From positions 3,741,780 through 3,805,779 of the forward strand of contig NZ_MQWA01000001.1 in the NCBI RefSeq assembly GCF_002954445.1: a DNA stretch of 64,000 nucleotides. Direction: 5' to 3'. Both the position numbers and the translations under genes were made by a program. Positions within the stretch are counted from its first letter, which is position 1. Every line of letters begins with the position of its first letter. Below the pieces are notes generated by a model. That model was not told the DNA's origin. It did not search any database and was given only the letters and a program-made list of their open reading frames with translations. Positions 63,974 through 64,000 of the stretch are shown here, one piece after another. The stretch comes from Rubritalea profundi (lineage in GTDB: Bacteria; Verrucomicrobiota; Verrucomicrobiia; Verrucomicrobiales; Akkermansiaceae).

Positions 63974-64000
63974 ATGTCTAGTTGGATAAAGATTTGTGAG

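Overview
The window looks like a piece of a chromosome from a member of the Verrucomicrobiota (PVC group). This is inferred from the gene content: a formylglycine-type sulfatase, a very short Lys/Ala/Pro-rich histone-H1-like protein, secretin-type N domains inside a giant secreted protein, a PocR-AraC regulator, an AP2-like small protein and lineage-atypical DXS and DnaX motifs. No rRNA or ribosomal protein is present, so the phylum is a reasoned guess and the genus is not determined. There is one tRNA (Leu, anticodon CAG). No complete insertion sequence, prophage or CRISPR array was seen.

Left part (1-26 kb): mainly core metabolism and genome maintenance. recN faces ybaB-dnaX, and a fossil of a type I restriction gene (hsdR) lies between them. 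A tight five-gene minus-strand run follows: sensor kinase, sigma-54 response regulator, membrane glycosyltransferase-like protein, xseB and dxs. Next come cutA, a CII-like regulator, nadE, leuB, a Ca2+/cation antiporter, a decayed DUF2071 gene, an AP2-like protein, a possible structured RNA, tRNA-Leu, a sulfatase, a PhnA-like protein, a membrane protein, a LysR regulator, an adenylate-kinase-family gene, fmt, a small TPR protein and a UvrD-type helicase.

Middle part (26-42 kb): a PocR-AraC regulator, then a compact minus-strand locus for a surface polysaccharide: NAD-dependent epimerase, outer-membrane barrel, membrane-anchored HEAT protein, family-2 synthase and nucleotide-sugar dehydrogenase. 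The last of these carries a single-base frameshift. After it come a PHP phosphatase, an RlmI-like methyltransferase, the H1-like protein, a secreted TPR/HEAT protein, a membrane protein, lysA and pheA.

Right part (42.8-64 kb): the most striking region is an 18-kb co-directional run. It holds a 2306-residue macroglobulin-like protein without a thioester but with an inserted secretin-type N domain, an ABC ATPase, an ABC permease, a 1900-residue alpha-2-macroglobulin with a GCVEQ thioester, and penicillin-binding protein 1C. Macroglobulin plus PBP1C is a known pair for envelope defence and repair; the added giant paralogue and ABC transporter make this an enlarged version. A UPF0158 gene sits between two direct repeats, followed by a DUF368 (undecaprenyl-phosphate translocase family) gene and the E2 subunit of 2-oxoglutarate dehydrogenase, which seems to lack the usual E3-binding domain.

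Broken genes (hsdR, DUF2071, nucleotide-sugar dehydrogenase) occur in an otherwise compact sequence. They could be real decay or, for the single frameshift, a sequencing error.
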